A model generated the notes under the pieces. The model saw nothing but the letters and a program-made list of their open reading frames with translations. It had not been told where the DNA came from and searched no databases. This document shows, piece after piece, positions 36,378 through 44,822 of a stretch of 64,000 nucleotides of DNA; position 1 is the stretch's first letter, and every line of letters begins with the position of its first letter. Source of the stretch: an uncultured Blastocatellia bacterium (GTDB taxonomy: Bacteria > Acidobacteriota > Blastocatellia > Chloracidobacteriales > Chloracidobacteriaceae); the NCBI GenBank assembly GCA_937934745.1, contig CALGZC010000028.1, forward strand, positions 62,001-126,000. The letters run 5' to 3'. A program made the translations under genes and the position numbers.

Positions 36378-37475
36378 TCACCCGGCGGCGGTACGGCGGC
36401 GCGCGACGCGAGCGACAATCTGTTCTGGATAGTTCCGAATCTCGACAAACTTCTGCGCAGCCAGTTTAGGGAAGTAGCGTGCGGCGGCCAACGCCAACGG
36501 TGAGTCTTCGCCGCCCATGGAGAGATGTTCCCACTTGGTAGCCCACTCACGCGCAAAGGCGACGGCTTCCGGTCCTGAAAGACCTTCTTCACGGGCGCGG
36601 GCCAGGCCGTCACGGTAGGCGTGGCCCATTGCCACGGCGATGGTTCCTTCCCCACCATTGTAGGCACCCATGACAAACTTCCAGTATTCCGTTCCCTGCG
36701 GCGTACCGTACCGTGCAAACGCCGTTTCGGCCAAGCGCTGGGCTTTGATGTGGAGCAATTGGGCAGCCGCCGGAATGGCCAGACTCGGATTGAGTCGTTC
36801 ATCGCTCTCTGTGCCAGGCACGCCGACCGAAAGGCCTAGCTCGCGTGCTTCCCGCCGCCCGATCTGGGCAATGCCGGCGTAGCCATATTGATTCACGACA
36901 TCCGTCCGCAGTCCTGATTCCTGCACCAACAGGCTCTTGAGCAACGACGGTGGCAATCCTGGGCACTGCGCCACTGCTTGCTCAATAATTGCGTCGAACT
37001 CCCCGGCCGTCATCTTGTCCTTGCCAGGGACGCGCAGGGGGACATCACCGGGTCCGCCGCCGGGCATTCCACGCGCCGGTTTTTCCTGCTCGGACGGCAA
37101 CGCCGGCCGCTCCCCTTGCAGCGCCAGCAGTTCGTTGAGTGTTGGTTGGACAAGCTGGGCGCTAATGTCGTTCCATTCGTCAAGCAGCTCAGGGGACTGG
37201 GAGAGATCGGCGCCGGTCAGCTCGGGATGACGCGCCTGAAAAATCAGGTCAGTCAACTGCCACGGGTCGGTAAAACCCGCCTGTACTGCCATGACGATCG
37301 TTTTAAGTTCCTCGCGCGTCCGGCGCTGCGTCTGGGGGTCGGTTCCCAGGGCTTGTTCAAGGCGCGTGTCAAAAGCCGTCTTGCCGACCGTTCGTCCGGT
37401 TGCAGGCTGCCGAAGAAGTGCCTCGGGTCGTATCCGCGCCAGATCGGTCCGGTGAATACTCTGCTCGTTGGCCAT
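36378..37475 (-). CDS. Lytic transglycosylase (SLT domain) with extended N-terminal region
   Basis: In this 365-aa protein, residues about 165-300 form a lysozyme-like SLT domain: FDAIIEQAVAQCPGLPPSLL, the catalytic glutamate in LLVQESGLRTDV, YGYAGIAQIG and the late GAYNGGEGTIAVAM. The N-terminal 150 residues are helical and of unknown function, followed by a Pro/Gly linker. It cleaves peptidoglycan without hydrolysis. No signal peptide is seen, so export would need a dedicated route, as for wall-opening enzymes of type III and flagellar systems. It is co-directional with the sigma factor gene (30-base gap). Start ATG 37475. Confidence 0.85.
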   Translation of the reverse strand: MANEQSIHRTDLARIRPEALLRQPATGRTVGKTAFDTRLEQALGTDPQTQRRTREELKTIVMAVQAGFTDPWQLTDLIFQARHPELTGADLSQSPELLDEWNDISAQLVQPTLNELLALQGERPALPSEQEKPARGMPGGGPGDVPLRVPGKDKMTAGEFDAIIEQAVAQCPGLPPSLLKSLLVQESGLRTDVVNQYGYAGIAQIGRREARELGLSVGVPGTESDERLNPSLAIPAAAQLLHIKAQRLAETAFARYGTPQGTEYWKFVMGAYNGGEGTIAVAMGHAYRDGLARAREEGLSGPEAVAFAREWATKWEHLSMGGEDSPLALAAARYFPKLAAQKFVEIRNYPEQIVARVARRRTAAG

Positions 37476-37498
37476 GGCGTTGATCCCGTCGCTCTGAA

Positions 37499-37526
37499 TC
37501 AGGGTACTTAGGTCAGGGTACTCAGG
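37499..37526. repeat. 14-bp near-exact tandem duplication
   Basis: TCAGGGTACTTAGG and TCAGGGTACTCAGG lie side by side, 23 bases upstream of the transglycosylase start codon. Confidence 0.8.
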
Positions 37527-37705
37527 GCGTGCCGTACACCAGATGCGCCCTATCTCCGGTTATCGCTGAGAGCAATTCAATGTTGCGCAGCGTGCGCCGT
37601 GCATCCCGTGACAAGACGAACGCAATGCTGTGAGAAAGCCATGCTAGCCTGTCAATACTTGTGTCTAGCACAGAACTATCTGCATACGCGAGGAGTGAAG
37701 CGACC

Positions 37706-38107
37706 ATGCGCACTATGCGTTACGCCCTGTACCTAGGACTTATACTGGCGCTGCTGCCCATCGCGGCCAAGGCGTGGACAGCGGATGAACCGAAAAAACT
37801 CCCGGCCATTGAGGGTGAGTACGATATGGAAATCACCGTAACGGGGGCCGGAATCTTTCCGGTTATGTTAAGGGTCACACGCGACGCTGAGGGACAGTTA
37901 GCTTGCGAATCAACGGATCAGATCGGCGTGTCCATCACGGCCATTGCAGTCGATGAAGAGGGCAATGTCACGCTCAAAGGTAACTACCAGGGCATGGAGT
38001 TTGAGTTCAAGGGCAAGCTCAAAGACGACACCATGCAGGGTGAGTTTGACATTTCAGGCTATGCCGGAACCTGGGTTGCCACACGTAGGAAAGGTGTCAC
38101 GCCGTAG
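37706..38107 (+). CDS. Small exported beta-rich protein of unknown function
   Basis: Not assigned to a named family. The 133-aa protein has a signal peptide (YALYLGLILALLPIAAKAW) and an all-beta mature part with two similar sheets (GEYDMEITVTGAGIFPVMLRV; VTLKGNYQGMEFEFKGKL; MQGEFDISGYAGTWVATR). The last part resembles the small beta-barrel repeats often found fused to amidohydrolases and secreted peptidases that begin GxW/GxY. The ATG at 37706 follows GAGGAG; a second ATG lies three codons on. It is monocistronic. Confidence 0.75.
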   Translation: MRTMRYALYLGLILALLPIAAKAWTADEPKKLPAIEGEYDMEITVTGAGIFPVMLRVTRDAEGQLACESTDQIGVSITAIAVDEEGNVTLKGNYQGMEFEFKGKLKDDTMQGEFDISGYAGTWVATRRKGVTP

Positions 38108-38256
38108 CAAGCGCCCTATTGGGACTGCCGGTTGGTGCCAGGCAGCCACCCCTTGGCTTTCGTCTGCGTCAAAGCCAAGGGGTAGCCCGCCGATTGTCTT
38201 CAGGACCGCGTGAAGCAGGGCGTTTTCGCTGCCCATGCACCTCTCGAGGGGGGGAC

Positions 38257-39330
38257 TTAGAGACCACAACCGGCGGTTTGCCGGGCGAGTTCGGCAAATA
38301 AGCGGGCCATCGCTCCCATGCGGGCAAAACGCTCGTCCTGTGTAAAACCTCGAACGTAACGAAAGTAAATCTGCTGGACGATTACGGCGACCTTGAAATA
38401 GGCAAACGTCTGATGCCAGCGCATCTCGCACACGTCGCGCCCGCTGACGGCGGCGTAACGCGCCAGGAGTTCCGCCCGCGTGAGGTTGCCGGGCAGAGCC
38501 GTCAGCCCAAAGCTCATGGCGTGGACTTCCGGTGGATCATCCGGCTCGACCCAGTAGGCTAGCGTGGTTGCGACATCTGTCAGTGGATCGCCCACCGTTG
38601 CCATTTCCCAGTCGAGGACAGCGCGTAGCTGTGTGATGTCGTCCGGATCGAGAATGACATTATCGTATTTGTAGTCGTTGTGAATGAGTGTCGCCGCGCT
38701 GTCTGTGGGCACATGTGCCGTGACCCAGGCAATGACGCTCTCAACAGCCGGGAGGTCGTCGGTTTGGGCGGCGCGGTATCGCTTGACCCAGCCCTCGACC
38801 TGCCGCCGGACATACCCTGCGCCGCGGTAGAGGTCAGCCAGTTGGGCAGCACTGACATCTACCGCGTGGAGTCGGGCAAGGTTGTCAATAAAGTTCGTTG
38901 AGAGTTGGCGCATGGTCGCAGAGTCCAGCACCAAACCTTCCGGTGGACGTGCCCGCAGGATGACCCCGCGCACCCGTTCCATGACGTAAAACGCTGCCCC
39001 AAACGGTGAAGCTTCGGCTGGGACATAACATACCGGACGCGGGACACGCCCATACACCGGGTGAAGTCCTGACAAGACGCGAAACTCACGGTACATGTCA
39101 TGGCCGGCCCTGATGTGTTCGGCACCAAACGGCGGACGCCGCAAAACGTACTCGTGTTCGCCGCTGGTTACTGCGTAGGTGAGATTGGAATGTCCGGCCG
39201 GAAACTGCGCAATACTGAGCGGCGCAACCAAACCGGGGATACGGTCCTTGAGACAGGCGAAGAGGGCATCGGCATCCAACGCCTCGCCGGGGCGCGGTGG
39301 ACGTGGGACATCGAGGATGGCATCGGTCAT
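38257..39330 (-). CDS. Phosphotransferase (APH-like kinase, ACAD10/11 N-terminal type)
   Basis: This 357-aa protein-kinase-fold enzyme has FPAGHSNLTYAV and EYVLRRPPFG (nucleotide lysine/arginine region), the catalytic loop LIHNDYKYDNVILD and the metal-binding VLDWEMATVGDPLTDVA. This matches the bacterial group related to the APH domain of acyl-CoA dehydrogenases 10/11, in which a hydroxy-acyl-CoA is thought to be phosphorylated in fatty-acid breakdown. An aminoglycoside kinase is less likely. The ATG at 39330 places the protein start just before the conserved domain. No acyl-CoA dehydrogenase gene is adjacent. Confidence 0.88.
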   Translation of the reverse strand: MTDAILDVPRPPRPGEALDADALFACLKDRIPGLVAPLSIAQFPAGHSNLTYAVTSGEHEYVLRRPPFGAEHIRAGHDMYREFRVLSGLHPVYGRVPRPVCYVPAEASPFGAAFYVMERVRGVILRARPPEGLVLDSATMRQLSTNFIDNLARLHAVDVSAAQLADLYRGAGYVRRQVEGWVKRYRAAQTDDLPAVESVIAWVTAHVPTDSAATLIHNDYKYDNVILDPDDITQLRAVLDWEMATVGDPLTDVATTLAYWVEPDDPPEVHAMSFGLTALPGNLTRAELLARYAAVSGRDVCEMRWHQTFAYFKVAVIVQQIYFRYVRGFTQDERFARMGAMARLFAELARQTAGCGL

Positions 39331-39686
39331 AGTTAGATCGCAGGAGACCAGAAGAGAGTCCACCTGGGGTTGACCTGGTGTTAGCCTTGTCGCAGGCAGG
39401 CAGCGCTGCTCACTTGTATCATCCACCGTCAATACCGACAAATCATCCGCCGACCAAAGCCAGCTAGTTGGCGCCCTCGTTCATCCATAAGCTGCATACG
39501 TTCGTTAGGGGACGCTCCGGTGTGGGGTTGTTAGTAGGGTGGCTTCCCCCTTAAACTGACACCTGGTGCCGGCATGAAGGTAAGCGGTGAGGCATCCGAC
39601 CGACCTCAAGGGTTATCATCGTACTCAGAAGCGCGTTTGCCCTACGGCGGTGCGCTTTGCCAAACCTACTCGATATCGACCTTGCT
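39331..39686. other. Divergent intergenic spacer, 356 bases
   Basis: Between the phosphotransferase and the DUF6702 gene. No conserved open frame, hairpin or convincing promoter could be recognised. Confidence 0.4.
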
Positions 39687-40211
39687 ATGCTTTCCCGTCG
39701 CATGTTCTTGTTCGCTTTGTGGTCGGCATCCGGCACCAGGGCAGCGGTTGCCCACAAGTTTCACGCCAGTTTCACCACCATTGAGTACAATGCCGACACG
39801 CAATCTCTTGAAATCTTGCTGCGCACCTTCAGTGATGACCTTGAATCGGCCCTGAGCCGCAAGGCGCGCCGGCGCATCGAGCTTGACCGCATACCGCACA
39901 GCGCCGAGCTGGTCAGCGGGTACGTGCGGGAACATTTCAAGCTCCGCCATACAACGGGCGGCGACCTGCGGCTTCTCTGGGTCGGGATGGAGCAACGGGT
40001 GGATATGACCTGGATTTACGTCGAAGCGCCGACGCCGACCGGACTCAGCGGTGTGGAGGCGCTGGTGACTATTTTCTATGAATTGTTTCACGACCAAAAA
40101 AACAACGTCTCCGTCAAGGATGAACGGGGCAAGCGCCATGATATTCTGTTTCGCCCTGGCGCAAGCGCCTTCAAGCCGCTGATCCGTCCGTATGATGATC
40201 GTGCTCTTTGA
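39687..40211 (+). CDS. DUF6702-type protein
   Basis: This 174-aa protein has a hydrophobic N-terminus (RRMFLFALWSASGTRAAVA) with a leading Arg pair, then the family opening HKFHASFTTIEYNADTQSL, EILLRTFSDDLESALS and a C-terminal beta-sandwich region ending in VTIFYELFHDQKNNVSVK. DUF6702 proteins are small periplasmic proteins without known function. The ATG at 39687 starts the likely signal sequence. It overlaps the next gene (CIA30-like) by 20 bases, so the two should be translated together. Confidence 0.8.
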   Translation: MLSRRMFLFALWSASGTRAAVAHKFHASFTTIEYNADTQSLEILLRTFSDDLESALSRKARRRIELDRIPHSAELVSGYVREHFKLRHTTGGDLRLLWVGMEQRVDMTWIYVEAPTPTGLSGVEALVTIFYELFHDQKNNVSVKDERGKRHDILFRPGASAFKPLIRPYDDRAL

Positions 40212-40695
40212 CTTTACCCAACCGGAAAGCACCGCTGCGTGGTTTTCAATTGGGGACGCCGTGATGGGGGGACGGTCGGTCGGGCAACTGCGGCCAACCG
40301 GCAATGGGAGCGCCGTTTTTGAAGGTTTAGTCTCTCTCGATCACAACGGGGGATTTGCTTCGGTGCGGTCGCGTCCCTTGGCGCACCAGCTACCGGACAA
40401 TGCCCGGCTGGTTGTCGAGTGTCGCGGCGACGGCAAGACCTACAAGCTTGTGGCGCGAACCGATGCGGCCTTTGACGGCATTGCCTATCACGCGGTTTTC
40501 ACACCGCCGACCACGGCTTGGGCGACGTGCGTGTTGAGCGCCGTGGATTTTACGCCAACCTTTCGTGGGCGTAGCGTTCTGGCCCCACCTCTGCGACCAG
40601 CGAACCTGGTCACCCTCGGTCTGATGATCGCCGGTAAGCAAGCCGGTCCGTTTGCTCTGTGGCTGCGGCGCCTGTACGCCATAACGCCAACGTAA
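40192..40695 (+). CDS. CIA30-domain (complex I intermediate-associated protein 30-like) protein
   Basis: This 167-aa all-beta protein opens with LFDFTQPESTAAWFSIGDAV and MGGRSVG, followed by FEGLVSLDHNGGFASVRSRP, the core of the CIA30/NDUFAF1 carbohydrate-binding-like fold. In bacteria these proteins are common and of uncertain role; the mitochondrial relative assists complex I assembly. No complex I gene is in this window. It has no signal peptide. The first of two ATG codons (40192, 40195) lies 20 bases inside the DUF6702 gene. It ends 121 bases before the glucosaminidase gene. Confidence 0.87.
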   Translation: MMIVLFDFTQPESTAAWFSIGDAVMGGRSVGQLRPTGNGSAVFEGLVSLDHNGGFASVRSRPLAHQLPDNARLVVECRGDGKTYKLVARTDAAFDGIAYHAVFTPPTTAWATCVLSAVDFTPTFRGRSVLAPPLRPANLVTLGLMIAGKQAGPFALWLRRLYAITPT

Positions 40696-40816
40696 GATAG
40701 GCTAAAAAAACAGCCCCAAAAGGGCAGCCTGCACGCAACATCGCCCCGGCGCTGCCGATAACCAGTATGGATGCCCGGTAAAAGCGGCATCATCACCGCC
40801 AATGGAGACTCACGCT

Positions 40817-42772
40817 ATGGCAAGGACCAACGGCGTTACACGGCCATCTCCTCCGCCTGTACACATCTCGACCGGTACACAACATCTTATTCGCCGGGGA
40901 GAAACCCTGTCCGGTATTGCCCAGCGGTATGGGACAACGGTGGATGCACTAATGCGTGCCAACCGGCAGATCAAGAACCCCAACCTCATTTACGCCGGGC
41001 AGACGCTGACCATCCCGGCAACACGCAGTGGCGCTGCGTCAAGCCAAGGCGGGAGTCAATATGTTGTTCGCCAGGGGGACACGCTTTCCGACATTGCTGC
41101 CCGCAACGGCATCGAGCTGTCACCTCTGATCAAAGCCAATCTTCAGATTCGCAACCCGAACCTTATCTTTCCAGGGCAAGTGGTCAACATTCCCGGACGT
41201 GGAGCAACAACCACCCCACCGACCACGTCGGCACCGTCGCGTCCGACTCCGCCCGTGGCGCAACCACCTGTGACGCGCCAACCAACGCCAGCGCAACCGA
41301 CACCACCGCGAGTGAATACTACGGCGCCGGTCGGCTCGATACCACGGACCGGCAACGCCTTTATTGACTCGATTGCCGCCGACGCCATCCGCAGCCAGCG
41401 CACAACCGGGGTTCCGGCCTCAGTGACGATTGCCCAAGCCATTCTGGAAAGCGACTGGGGGCGTTCTGGCCTGACACGTCAGGCGAACAATTACTTCGGC
41501 ATCAAGGGCACAGGTCCAGCCGGTTCCGTCACCATGCGGACACGCGAAGTCATCAACGGGCGCGATGTGTACGTCAATGCCCAGTTCCGCAAATACAACT
41601 CGGCAGCAGAATCGTTTACCGATCACGCGCAGTTTTTCATCCGCAATCAACGCTATGCCACGGCCATGCAGCACACTCACGATCCGTGGCGCTTTGCGGC
41701 GGAAATCCACAGGGCCGGTTATGCGACCGACCCGGCATACACGCAAAAGTTGTACCGTCTGATGCGCCAGTATGATCTGACGCGCTTTGACGCCATTGCC
41801 CGCAACGGTGGGCAGGCACCGGCTTCGCCCCCGGCCGCAACCCCCTCCAACCCACCGACGGCCGGCGCACGCGAGCATCGTGTGCGGATTGGAGAGACCC
41901 TGTCCGGCATTGCCCAGCGGTATGGGACGACGGTGGCAGCGCTTCAGCGTGCCAATCCCAGCATTACCAATCCCAATCGCATTTATCCAGGCCAGCGCCT
42001 GACAATCCCGGCCGGCAACGCACCAGATGCGCCGAGTCAACGGACACCGAGTCAACCGACGCCGCCCAGAACACCGACACCAACACCCGGAACGCCAACG
42101 GCGGGCCGCACGGGGATGCCGCGCACAGAAGGCCTGTCCAACGCCCAGAAGTTTGCCCTGTACGCCGACTACATCCAGCGGTTTGGCTCCGACAAAGCCA
42201 AGGCCGACCTGGCTGCCGGGCGGGTTGTGATCCTCGGACTGCGCGCCACAACTAACACCCGGACCAACAACGGCGAAGGCGTGTACGATGATCGGATTGT
42301 CACCCTGCGCAAGTTGCCAAACGGGCAATTCCAGGTGACGGAGCTGCGCGCCAACACCGAACCAGGCAGCCAATATGAAGACGGCTGGTCAGGACGGACA
42401 CGCCGCCCTATGGGTGTGGACAGCAACGGCGATGGGCGCCTTGACCTAGGGCGCCTTGTGGATGGAACGCACGAATACATGCGCGCCAATGCCGGGCCAA
42501 ATTTCGGACCCAGGCAGCCTGACGGCAACAACATCCTCATGCCGACGACCAGCCGCCCGGTTGTCCGGGATACCAATCACGATGGTGTCTTCGATGAGCG
42601 GGATCGCAATCGGCGCAGCTTTGAGGGCCAGACAATGTATTTCCACCGTGGGGGTGCATCCAATACTTATTCGGCCGGATGTCAAACCATGCCGCAGAGT
42701 GAGTTCAACCGCTTTTGGGACTCACTTGGCAATCAGCAGCGGTTTCAGTACGTCTTAGTCACGGTCAGTTAG
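40817..42772 (+). CDS. Three-LysM peptidoglycan hydrolase with glucosaminidase and SAGCQ-type C-terminal domain
   Basis: This 651-aa modular wall protein has LysM 1 (about 22-67), LysM 2 (about 82-126), a Pro/Thr linker, a FlgJ-like glucosaminidase (about 180-320; catalytic Glu in AQAILESDWGRSGL, then NYFGIKG), LysM 3 (about 353-400) and a C-terminal domain (about 430-651). The last contains two calcium-loop-like segments, DSNGDGRLDLG and DTNHDGVFDERD, and a late FHRGG...YSAGCQTM pattern that recalls the His/Cys of L,D-transpeptidase-like folds. No signal peptide is seen. The ATG at 40817 follows GGAGA. It stands 62 bases upstream of the inner-rod-like gene in the same orientation. Confidence 0.87.
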   Translation: MARTNGVTRPSPPPVHISTGTQHLIRRGETLSGIAQRYGTTVDALMRANRQIKNPNLIYAGQTLTIPATRSGAASSQGGSQYVVRQGDTLSDIAARNGIELSPLIKANLQIRNPNLIFPGQVVNIPGRGATTTPPTTSAPSRPTPPVAQPPVTRQPTPAQPTPPRVNTTAPVGSIPRTGNAFIDSIAADAIRSQRTTGVPASVTIAQAILESDWGRSGLTRQANNYFGIKGTGPAGSVTMRTREVINGRDVYVNAQFRKYNSAAESFTDHAQFFIRNQRYATAMQHTHDPWRFAAEIHRAGYATDPAYTQKLYRLMRQYDLTRFDAIARNGGQAPASPPAATPSNPPTAGAREHRVRIGETLSGIAQRYGTTVAALQRANPSITNPNRIYPGQRLTIPAGNAPDAPSQRTPSQPTPPRTPTPTPGTPTAGRTGMPRTEGLSNAQKFALYADYIQRFGSDKAKADLAAGRVVILGLRATTNTRTNNGEGVYDDRIVTLRKLPNGQFQVTELRANTEPGSQYEDGWSGRTRRPMGVDSNGDGRLDLGRLVDGTHEYMRANAGPNFGPRQPDGNNILMPTTSRPVVRDTNHDGVFDERDRNRRSFEGQTMYFHRGGASNTYSAGCQTMPQSEFNRFWDSLGNQQRFQYVLVTVS

Positions 42773-42834
42773 GTAACCTTGTCAATAGCCTTGGGCGTTC
42801 CATATAGGCATTCACAGAGGGAAAGGAAAACACG

Positions 42835-43350
42835 ATGAGCGGACAGATTGGGGGCGTTTCCGCCGGCGTTCCTGCCGGCGTCCCGCATCAACCCACCAAC
42901 ACCTCGGCCGGCGGCAGCAAATCCTTTGAGTCGGTGTTGCAGCAAATGTCCGAGCAGCCGGGGAACGTTCTGCAGCAAGGCAGTGGTGTCTCCGGTGTAA
43001 CGCTTGAACAACTGCGCGCCGACCTGATCAAGCGTTACACCGATCCAAGCGCCGGCGACTTCGGTTTACAGTTTGACGATGCCCGGCTTCGCCTTTCCGT
43101 GCTGCGGGACAGTATCCACGGTCTGAACCCGAACCAGCGCCCGGCAGACCTCCTCACCCGCTTTTCACAGGTGGAGAATCAGTGGAAACAGATTGAGGCA
43201 ATGCTCAACTCTGACCACGAGCTGTCGAAGGGCGAGCTGTTGGCGTTACAGGCACGCATGTACCAGCTCACACAAAATATCGAGATTCTCAGCAAGGTTG
43301 TGGATCAGGTCACCGGTGGCATCAAGACCATTTTACAAACCAACCTGTAG
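42835..43350 (+). CDS. Type III secretion inner-rod-like protein (SctI/YscI family pattern)
   Basis: In this 171-aa protein the N-terminus is Gly/Pro/Ser-rich without a signal peptide, then KSFESVLQQM. The C-terminal 50 residues follow the SctI/YscI/EscI plan: a Glu-Leu-Leu-x-Leu-Gln helix (KGELLALQARMYQL) followed by the conserved Glu-x-x-Ser-Lys-Val-Val helix (NIEILSKVVDQVTGGIKTIL). Inner-rod proteins polymerise in the periplasm inside the needle base of injectisomes. The preceding gene is a wall hydrolase; two unknown small genes follow. No export ATPase, SctV, secretin or needle gene lies in the window, so this is a homology hypothesis. The ATG follows AGAGGGAAAGGA. Confidence 0.6.
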   Translation: MSGQIGGVSAGVPAGVPHQPTNTSAGGSKSFESVLQQMSEQPGNVLQQGSGVSGVTLEQLRADLIKRYTDPSAGDFGLQFDDARLRLSVLRDSIHGLNPNQRPADLLTRFSQVENQWKQIEAMLNSDHELSKGELLALQARMYQLTQNIEILSKVVDQVTGGIKTILQTNL

Positions 43351-43357
43351 GGTGCGT

Positions 43358-43389
43358 CCGGCCGGCGCTTGCACTGCAACTCCGGCCGG
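43358..43389. other. GC-rich hairpin downstream of the inner-rod-like gene
   Basis: Two copies of the palindrome CCGGCCGG (43358-43365 and 43382-43389) can pair into an eight-base-pair stem with a 16-nt loop. There is no T-run, so a rho-independent terminator is not shown. Confidence 0.4.
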
Positions 43390-43393
43390 TAAG

Positions 43394-43421
43394 TTGACAG
43401 GCAGGTTGGAACCATTACAAT
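43394..43421 (+). promoter_or_regulatory. Near-consensus sigma70 promoter upstream of the 43569 gene
   Basis: TTGACA (43394-43399) and TACAAT (43416-43421), 16 bases apart. It would give a leader of about 140 bases before the next gene and separates it from the inner-rod-like gene. Confidence 0.6.
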
Positions 43422-43568
43422 CGGTTCTGGCTAGGGTGAGTCCAAGCTGTTACCAGCTTTTCACGAACTTGGTTGCACAGCTTACCGCAAGCTTGTAGGT
43501 GCATACGCCGTCTACCTTACGCCCCACGCCCCACATTCCACCCATTCGACACGAAGGGCATTGTGCCG

Positions 43569-43979
43569 ATGAAGCAACACCGTAGACCCCGCCGAGGTGG
43601 TAACCACAACGGCAACGTTGCCAAAAACACCAAAGGTAAACGTGCAGGACAGTCGAACCAACCCAACGGTTTACCGCAGTATGCGGATGAAGTTTATGAG
43701 TCAGCTGTTGTTCCTCAATCACCGGCCGAACTGGAAGCCTATTTGGCGACCCAAATGCGGCTTCTGATCCACGCACGGCAGGAACAAGAACGTGCGCTAC
43801 GTCAGATTCGTGCTTTGGGTGAACAACTCGCCCATGAGGGACAGGCATCTCAAATCCAAGAGCAGTACGCAAAGGCCGTTGCACTCTGGCAGGCTTCACG
43901 CCGCAATGGTGTGAGCGCCCGTCAAAAGTTGCTGTTCGCTATGTCTGAGAAACTCATGATTGACACAAATGTGCCATGA
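43569..43979 (+). CDS. Small protein with basic N-terminus and coiled-coil C-terminus, unknown
   Basis: Not recognised. The 136-aa protein has an Arg/Lys/Asn/Gly-rich, probably disordered N-terminus (KQHRRPRRGGNHNGN; NTKGKRAGQSNQPNG) and a helical, Gln/Glu/Ala-rich part from about residue 48 to 135 (TQMRLLIHARQEQERALRQI; GQASQIQEQYAKAVALWQAS) that is probably a coiled coil. A GTG two codons upstream (43563) has a better-spaced GAAGGG and may be the true start. Its stop overlaps the ATG of the next gene (ATGA), so the two are an operon. The position after the inner-rod-like gene suggests, but does not show, a shared role. Confidence 0.7.
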   Translation: MKQHRRPRRGGNHNGNVAKNTKGKRAGQSNQPNGLPQYADEVYESAVVPQSPAELEAYLATQMRLLIHARQEQERALRQIRALGEQLAHEGQASQIQEQYAKAVALWQASRRNGVSARQKLLFAMSEKLMIDTNVP

Positions 43980-44368
43980 CTAACACCGGGGCGTCGTCAG
44001 TTGTACTGGACACATTACTGGTTCATCGTATCCATGAGCTGGCGCGCGCCCTTGGTGTCGCTTCTGACTCATTCCTCTTCAACGACTTCACGACCGTTGA
44101 CACCGAACTGGTGCACCAAATTGCAGACGGCTTAACCCTGGCGTTTGTTACCCACTGCTACCACCACCACCCACGCGGCGAAAACGTCTATGAGCTGATG
44201 GCATTAGAAGAACAAACGCCACCTAACACGGCGGAAGCCATCGCACTCGAAGCGCGGATTGAGCAGGCGGCAGCAGCGCAAATCCCCTTTGTCGTCAACA
44301 CCAATCGGCTACTGGAGGACTACTACCATATCCGCCGTAGCTTGGATGAATATCTCGCCAACGCCTGA
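43976..44368 (+). CDS. Small helical protein, unknown, coupled to the 43569 gene
   Basis: Not recognised. This 130-aa, mostly helical acidic protein has no signal peptide or membrane segment. It has a His-rich stretch (THCYHHHPRGEN) in the middle and ends with a helix (RLLEDYYHIRRSLDEYLANA). It starts inside the stop of the preceding gene (four-base overlap), so the two proteins are probably made in equal amounts and may interact, for example as a chaperone and client. It is the last gene before a 454-base spacer. Confidence 0.7.
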   Translation: MTNTGASSVVLDTLLVHRIHELARALGVASDSFLFNDFTTVDTELVHQIADGLTLAFVTHCYHHHPRGENVYELMALEEQTPPNTAEAIALEARIEQAAAAQIPFVVNTNRLLEDYYHIRRSLDEYLANA

Positions 44369-44822
44369 CTACGAAGCCACCGCCGATCAGCCGCTCACAG
44401 GAGTAACGGAGATAGCAGGTCGCGTTACTCGGGCTGCACCGGGTGGGGGGGGAGTGACGGCAACGGCCACCCACGGCGGAGTGGGTAGCTACTGCCCGGC
44501 CGGTAGCTCATGCGGCTCACAACCTGAAGCACCGTTCACAACCCGTTACTGTCTATTTTCCCATTTCACAGACCTCAGAGGCGGGGCAAGCAAGGGGAGG
44601 ACGAGCACACAGTGCGCACTCGCGAGAACAACCAGGCGATAGAGAGCTTCACCTGCACAGATGAAGCCGATAGCAACACTGATAGGCCACCGCCGGGACA
44701 GCCGTCGCAAAACAGTCGTGTCTCAAACGCGACCTAACCACGGGCGAATCCTGGCCGTGTTGTGAACGGGGAGGTACGTTCTCCCCCTAAGCCGGGGTGA
44801 CGAACCTGACCGATGAGCCTGA
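44369..44822. other. Intergenic spacer, 454 bases, between convergent genes
   Basis: Frames here have unlike composition from real genes and no family pattern. A GGGGAG...CTCCCC hairpin (about 44769-44785) could end the transcript of the minus-strand export gene, but no T-run follows. No known structured RNA was recognised. Confidence 0.4.

Noticed and set aside
40704-40728. A minus-strand terminator-like GCCC-TTTTG-GGGC hairpin followed by seven T.
   Set aside because: No minus-strand gene reads into it from the right; the neighbouring genes are on the + strand, where the T-run is absent. It is probably chance or ends antisense transcription only.
44259-44642. A 127-codon frame crossing the end of the 43976 gene.
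   Set aside because: It shares half its length with a coupled real gene in another frame, and the rest has atypical composition (poly-G run) without motifs.
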